NCBI RefSeq assembly: GCF_003729955.1
Contig: NZ_RJTX01000002.1
Coordinates: 186,001-250,000 of the forward strand
Direction of reading: 5' to 3'
Source of the DNA: Chryseobacterium daecheongense
GTDB lineage: Bacteria > Bacteroidota > Bacteroidia > Flavobacteriales > Weeksellaceae
Length of the DNA stretch: 64,000 nt
This document shows positions 60,907 through 64,000 of the stretch, one piece after another. Each line of letters starts with the position of its first letter. The first letter of the stretch is position 1. The notes beneath the pieces are model-generated. The model was given only the letters and a program-made list of their open reading frames with translations. It did no database searches and was not told the DNA's origin. The translations under genes and the position numbers were made by a program.

Positions 60907-61521
60907 TTACACCAATTGTGGTTTCAATTCTTTTTCGAAAATATTTTCAAGATGTTCTCTGTATAATTTCATATCACGTTCAACGTTGGCGTTCTTTTCC
61001 ACATCATGAAAGTGGAAGCTTTCCATCTTTTCCAAAGAAACAAAAGCATTCATTCTATGGAATCCAAATAATGGTCCATTATCTACACTTGTTTCGTTAA
61101 AAAATTCTCCCGGAAGGGTAAAAGCGGTTGCAGGAGCATTCCAGCTCGTAGTTACCATATATTTTCTTCCACCAAGCATTCCTCCGGTTCCGTAATTGAT
61201 CTGCGGGTTTTCAGGCTTTCTTCCGTCACTCATATAAATTCCTTTTGCATGTCCGGCTGTGAAAACTTCATCAATGTATTTTTTCAGACCATTCGGAAGC
61301 TGGAACCACCAGATCGGCGTGTGATAGATGATGTAATCTGCCCAAACGAATTTCTGAACCTCTTCATCTTTATCGTAATTTCCGTCCACATTGGTGATCT
61401 TTACCTCTACATTTTCAAACTTTTGTAAAACCTCTAATGTGTTTTCTGTAATTGTTTTGTTATATCTTCCTCCGGAATGTCCGAAATTTTGTCCACCGTT
61501 GATTATTAATACTTTTTTCAT
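60907..61521 (-). CDS. MdaB/NQO-like NAD(P)H quinone oxidoreductase
   Basis: The 204-residue flavodoxin-fold protein starts KKVLIINGGQNFGHSGGRYNKT, the FAD phosphate loop of the NQO/MdaB family, and carries IIYHTPIWWFQLPNGLKKYIDEVF near residues 62-85 and YGTGGMLGGRKYMVTTSWN near residues 111-129, all typical of MdaB (modulator of drug activity B). It reduces quinones by two electrons in the cytoplasm. It begins the five-gene run and is divergent from the LysR gene, from which it is probably controlled. Confidence 0.92.
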   Translation of the reverse strand: MKKVLIINGGQNFGHSGGRYNKTITENTLEVLQKFENVEVKITNVDGNYDKDEEVQKFVWADYIIYHTPIWWFQLPNGLKKYIDEVFTAGHAKGIYMSDGRKPENPQINYGTGGMLGGRKYMVTTSWNAPATAFTLPGEFFNETSVDNGPLFGFHRMNAFVSLEKMESFHFHDVEKNANVERDMKLYREHLENIFEKELKPQLV

Positions 61522-61549
61522 TGTTTTGATTTGTTTAAATTTTACAATG

Positions 61550-61557
61550 CAAAATTA
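61550..61557 (-). promoter_or_regulatory. Promoter -7 element of the MdaB-like operon
   Basis: The reverse strand reads TAATTTTG, 28 bp before the ATG at 61521. The -33 position is A/T-rich without a clear TTG. Confidence 0.5.
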
Positions 61558-61569
61558 GTTTCGATTTTT

Positions 61570-61596
61570 GTATAATAAAAATAATATAAATTATAC
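61570..61596. promoter_or_regulatory. LysR operator candidate
   Basis: GTATAAT-N13-ATTATAC is a 27-bp spaced palindrome between the divergent lysR and mdaB-like genes. Its right arm overlaps the -7 element of the LysR gene (61594-61601), as in autoregulation. Confidence 0.55.
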
Positions 61597-61601
61597 CTTT
61601 G
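61594..61601 (+). promoter_or_regulatory. Promoter -7 element for the LysR gene
   Basis: TACCTTTG matches TAnnTTTG, with a TTTG at 61567-61570 that is 23 nt upstream, at the edge of accepted spacing. Confidence 0.5.
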
Positions 61602-61626
61602 TATCAGAATTATAATAATTAGAGGT

Positions 61627-62523
61627 ATGGTTAATTTAGAATGGTACCGAACTTTCAAAGCAATTTATAAAACAGGGACATTAACGGGGGCTGCAGATTC
61701 TTTGTTTATTTCGCAACCGGGTGTAAGCTTACATTTGAGTTCTTTGGAAGCGTATGTAGGGTATAAATTATTTGATAGGACTGGAAGGAAAATGATTCCG
61801 ACCGAGAGAGGGAAAGTTTTATTCAATGCAGTTTCCGAACCGCTGACGAAGCTGGAAGAAGTGGAAAAGAATTTTCAGAAATCCACGGAAAAGCATACCC
61901 CGACGATCAGCGTGGGAATGTGCTTTGAGACATTTCAGACCACTTTGGAGCAATACGTATCTACATTGCCGTTTAATCTGATCATCTGTTTCGGAGAATA
62001 TCCGGAAATGCTGGATCAATTGGATAAAGGTATACTGGACCTTATTATCACTCCTAAAAAAGGTATTTCTCCCAATATCAATCATGAAGCTTTTTCATCG
62101 GAGCAGATTATTTTGGTAGGAGGTAAAGATGTTGATGTGGACAGTTTCAATGAAACATTAAAAAACAAAGGCATCGAACATGCGGAAGAATGGCTGAAAC
62201 AGGAAAAATGGTACGGAACAACCGGAGATATGGAACATCTTTTCCAGTTTTGGATCATGAATTTCGGGCATAAACCGAATTTCCGCCCGAATTATATTGT
62301 TCCGAATTTAAATTCCATCATCCGTTGTCTGAAAGGCGGAACCGGATTGGCTGTAGTTCCTGATTTTTTATGCCGAAATGAAATTGAAAGCGGAGAGATC
62401 AAGCTCATTTGGGAAGGAGAGAGAAAATTGGAAAATACCTTGTATTTCGGATGCAGGAAGAATACCAATTACCCTTCGGAGATCGACCATATCAAGGGAT
62501 TATTCAGACAGGTGATGAGCTAG
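61627..62523 (+). CDS. LysR-family transcriptional regulator
   Basis: The 298-residue protein has the LysR N-terminal winged helix-turn-helix: FKAIYKTGTLTGAADSLFISQPGVSLHLSSLE near residues 10-41, and a periplasmic-binding-like effector domain from about residue 90. It is likely to control the divergent five-gene MdaB-like run, with the palindrome between them as its operator, and itself. The effector would be a quinone or other electrophile, which is inference from the target genes. Its 3' end overlaps the convergent GNAT gene by 24 bp. Confidence 0.92.
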   Translation: MVNLEWYRTFKAIYKTGTLTGAADSLFISQPGVSLHLSSLEAYVGYKLFDRTGRKMIPTERGKVLFNAVSEPLTKLEEVEKNFQKSTEKHTPTISVGMCFETFQTTLEQYVSTLPFNLIICFGEYPEMLDQLDKGILDLIITPKKGISPNINHEAFSSEQIILVGGKDVDVDSFNETLKNKGIEHAEEWLKQEKWYGTTGDMEHLFQFWIMNFGHKPNFRPNYIVPNLNSIIRCLKGGTGLAVVPDFLCRNEIESGEIKLIWEGERKLENTLYFGCRKNTNYPSEIDHIKGLFRQVMS

Positions 62524-62967
62524 AACAATCATGTCCTTCATTTGTTTTCCGTTTTCATAGATAGGAGACGGATAGTTTTCTATAAAGAAATTTGTACGGA
62601 CTGCTTTTTTAATGAAACCATTCCTTTCATAAAATCTGATCTGCTGAAACCCGGTGTCTGAAGTTCCTACTAATAAAGAGGAGTAGTGATTTTGTAAAGC
62701 AATTTCTTTGGCTTTATTGATTAAAATACTTCCGATTCCCTGGTTACGATAACTTTCAATCACAGCAATGTTTTTGATCTCCAGTTCTGTATCACTGTTT
62801 TTATGCAAAGCCATTACTGCAATGTCTTCCGTTCCATCCTTTACAATATGAATAGTACTATTGAGTATATATTTATTGATAGCTTCTACTGTTTCATCTG
62901 CCAGTAAAAGTAATTGATACGGAATTTCGGAATCAGAATTAAGCGTAGAGAAAGTAAATTTTTCCAT
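62500..62967 (-). CDS. GNAT-family N-acetyltransferase
   Basis: The 155-residue enzyme has motif A of the GNAT fold, IAVIESYRNQGIGSILINKAKEIA near residues 67-90, which holds the acetyl-CoA pyrophosphate, followed by GTSDTGFQQIRFYERNGF near residues 101-118, the usual motif B. The substrate is unknown. The start overlaps the stop of the preceding GNAT gene by one base. The 3' ends of this gene and the LysR gene overlap by 24 bp. Confidence 0.85.
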   Translation of the reverse strand: MEKFTFSTLNSDSEIPYQLLLLADETVEAINKYILNSTIHIVKDGTEDIAVMALHKNSDTELEIKNIAVIESYRNQGIGSILINKAKEIALQNHYSSLLVGTSDTGFQQIRFYERNGFIKKAVRTNFFIENYPSPIYENGKQMKDMIVLAHHLSE

Positions 62968-63400
62968 TATAAACTCATGTGAATAAGAGGGTAATCTTTC
63001 CCGGAACCATCTTTTTCTGATCTTCCTATAGGCCTGAAACCTAGTTTTTCATAAAAGCCGATCGCCTGGGAATTTTGTTCATTTACATTTACTTTTGTCA
63101 GTCCCGTTTTATCTTTCATGAACTGATATAACTTTTTGCCGTATCCTTTTCCCCGTGAATCATTATGAATGAAAAGCATTTCCAGATTTCCTTCTGCAAC
63201 GGAAGCAAAACCTTTTGCTTCGTCATTTTTGACAATCAAAAATACTTCCAGATGGGGTAAATAATCTTTAGGATCACTTTTTTAAAATAATTGAAGTCTT
63301 CTTCTTTCAGGAAATCATGGGTGGCTTTTACGGAAGATTCCCATATTTCCATGATTCTGGGATAATCTTTGGGCTGTGCTAATCTGATTTGGTGTGGCAT
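62967..63400 (-). pseudogene. GNAT N-acetyltransferase gene broken by a one-base slip in a T-run
   Basis: The N-terminal part reads from the ATG at 63400 as MPHQIRLAQPKDYPRIMEIW and ends in a premature TGA after about 53 codons. The remaining frame gives GFASVAEGNLEMLFIHNDSR and GKGYGKKLYQFM, the GNAT acetyl-CoA motif, and FYEKLGFRPIG. Adding one A/T to the run of six T at 63278-63283 joins the two frames into KKSDPKDYLPHLEV, a natural continuation. It is either a real one-base deletion, a phase-variable run, or a sequencing error. The next GNAT start follows at once. Confidence 0.75.
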
Positions 63401-63416
63401 TTTTTAGAATTTAATA

Positions 63417-63424
63417 CAAAAATA
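63417..63424 (-). promoter_or_regulatory. Promoter -7 element of the two GNAT genes
   Basis: The reverse strand reads TATTTTTG, 16 bp before the ATG at 63400. This supports 63400 as the original start. Confidence 0.45.
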
Positions 63425-63527
63425 AACTATTCTAAAATTTTACAGAGTCTATGGTTTTAGATATAAAATTTCAATTTTTTGTCGCAAATTTGTTTCACTT
63501 TATATTAAAAAATTAAAATAAGGAATT

Positions 63528-64000
63528 ATGCAAAAGAAAACATACACGGGTCAGCCGGTGATAACATTAAATAACGGAGTGGATATTCCGGCACTGGGTT
63601 TTGGAGTTTGGCAGATGGAAGATATGAAGGAGTGTGAGAATGCAGTGATCAAAGCTATTCAGACGGGATACAGAATGATTGATACGGCTTCTATTTATCT
63701 TAACGAGACAGCGGTTGGAGAGGGAGTGAAAAATAGTGGAGTAAGCAGAGATGAGTTATTCATCACATCAAAACTATGGGTTCAGGATCATGGGTATGAA
63801 AAGGCGAAAAGTGCATTTCAGAGAACATTGGACAGACTACAGATGGATTATCTGGATATGTATCTTATTCACTGGCCTTTCGGGGATTTCTTAGGTGCCT
63901 GGAAAGCGTTGGAGGAGTTATATCATGAAGGAAAAATAAAAGCGATCGGGGTATGTAATTTTACAGTGGAAAAACTAGAAGAATTAAAAGCTAATTCCAG
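63528..64000 (+). CDS. Aldo/keto reductase, cut by the right window edge
   Basis: From the ATG at 63528 (MQKKTYTGQPVITLNNG) the frame is open to the window end, 157 codons. It carries the AKR tetrad residues D52 and Y57 in MIDTASIY, K82 in ITSKLWV and H115 in YLIHWPFG, so it belongs to the 2,5-diketo-D-gluconate reductase (AKR5)-type group. It reduces aldehydes or ketones with NADPH; the substrate is unknown. An AGGA five bases before the ATG is one of the rare Shine-Dalgarno-like sites here. The C-terminus lies outside the window. Confidence 0.9.
   Translation, partial: MQKKTYTGQPVITLNNGVDIPALGFGVWQMEDMKECENAVIKAIQTGYRMIDTASIYLNETAVGEGVKNSGVSRDELFITSKLWVQDHGYEKAKSAFQRTLDRLQMDYLDMYLIHWPFGDFLGAWKALEELYHEGKIKAIGVCNFTVEKLEELKANS

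Noticed and set aside
1..64000. Prophage, integrative element or CRISPR array
   Set aside because: No integrase, transposase, phage structural gene, Cas gene or regularly spaced direct repeat was found, and gene style is even across the window.

Overview
The window reads as a chromosomal segment of a flavobacterium, most likely Chryseobacterium or a close relative in the Weeksellaceae. Four things point there: low G+C; promoters of the Bacteroidetes type (TAnnTTTG at -7, often with TTG about 19 nt upstream); almost no Shine-Dalgarno sequences; and family content such as GLPGLI-type proteins, a PNGase F relative, DUF5916, two-domain M16 peptidases and SusC/Cir-like TonB receptors. Genus is inference; no rRNA gene is present. 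I see no tRNA, rRNA, CRISPR array, prophage, insertion sequence or transposase. Genes are dense and terminators short and strong.

Layout. 1-4.1 kb: exported protein (cut by the left edge), N-terminal half of a split transketolase, exported protein, sodium:solute symporter. 4.2-8.5 kb: a tightly packed minus-strand redox/stress run (GNAT, OsmC, YjdI iron-sulfur protein, TMEM175-like channel, FMN reductase, pirin, GNAT, pirin), followed by a DHA2-type MFS exporter. 10-16.5 kb: asparagine synthetase B, a secreted PNGase F-like amidase with a GLPGLI-like front domain, an rRNA methyltransferase. 16.5-25 kb: zinc-ribbon YjdM, ABC ATPase, YceI lipoprotein, pheS, DUF5916 outer-membrane protein, DUF3108 protein, and a ferredoxin-NADP reductase/ferredoxin pair. 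25-30.3 kb: serine hydrolase, LOG protein, glycolipid-binding-like protein, PepD, lipoprotein, LURP-one-like protein. 30.4-34.5 kb: recR followed without a break by four surface-polysaccharide genes. 34.5-41 kb: secG, an inactive/active M16 peptidase pair, a UvrD/PcrA helicase and a 148-bp intergenic inverted-repeat element. 41-45 kb: esterase, HipA-like kinase/DUF3037 pair, alpha/beta hydrolase, TerC.

45.2-52.7 kb is a tyrosine (homogentisate) catabolic region: hppD, hmgA and fahA with a flavin reductase, a CoA-transferase and a probable regulator that starts with TTG. No maleylacetoacetate isomerase is seen. Divergent from hmgA lies a TonB receptor plus thioredoxin-like lipoprotein-size partner, with two strong palindromes in the shared promoter region. 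55-62.5 kb: a Crp/Fnr regulator with an AhpD-like protein, then a five-gene run of quinone/aldehyde/electrophile-handling enzymes (MdaB-like reductase, NAD-epimerase, ABM monooxygenase, DJ-1/PfpI protein, aldo/keto reductase) divergent from a LysR regulator with a shared 27-bp palindrome. The right end has two GNAT genes, the upstream one broken by a one-base slip in a homopolymer, and the start of a second aldo/keto reductase.

Start codons were re-chosen where the longest open frame begins at TTG inside a promoter -7 element or ahead of a clear signal peptide. The points most worth a second look are the unexplained plus-strand transcription unit at 49.1-49.2 kb, the operator-like palindromes at 52.7 kb and 61.6 kb, the PNGase F-type-II-like enzyme, the HipA-like/DUF3037 pair and the frameshifted GNAT gene.
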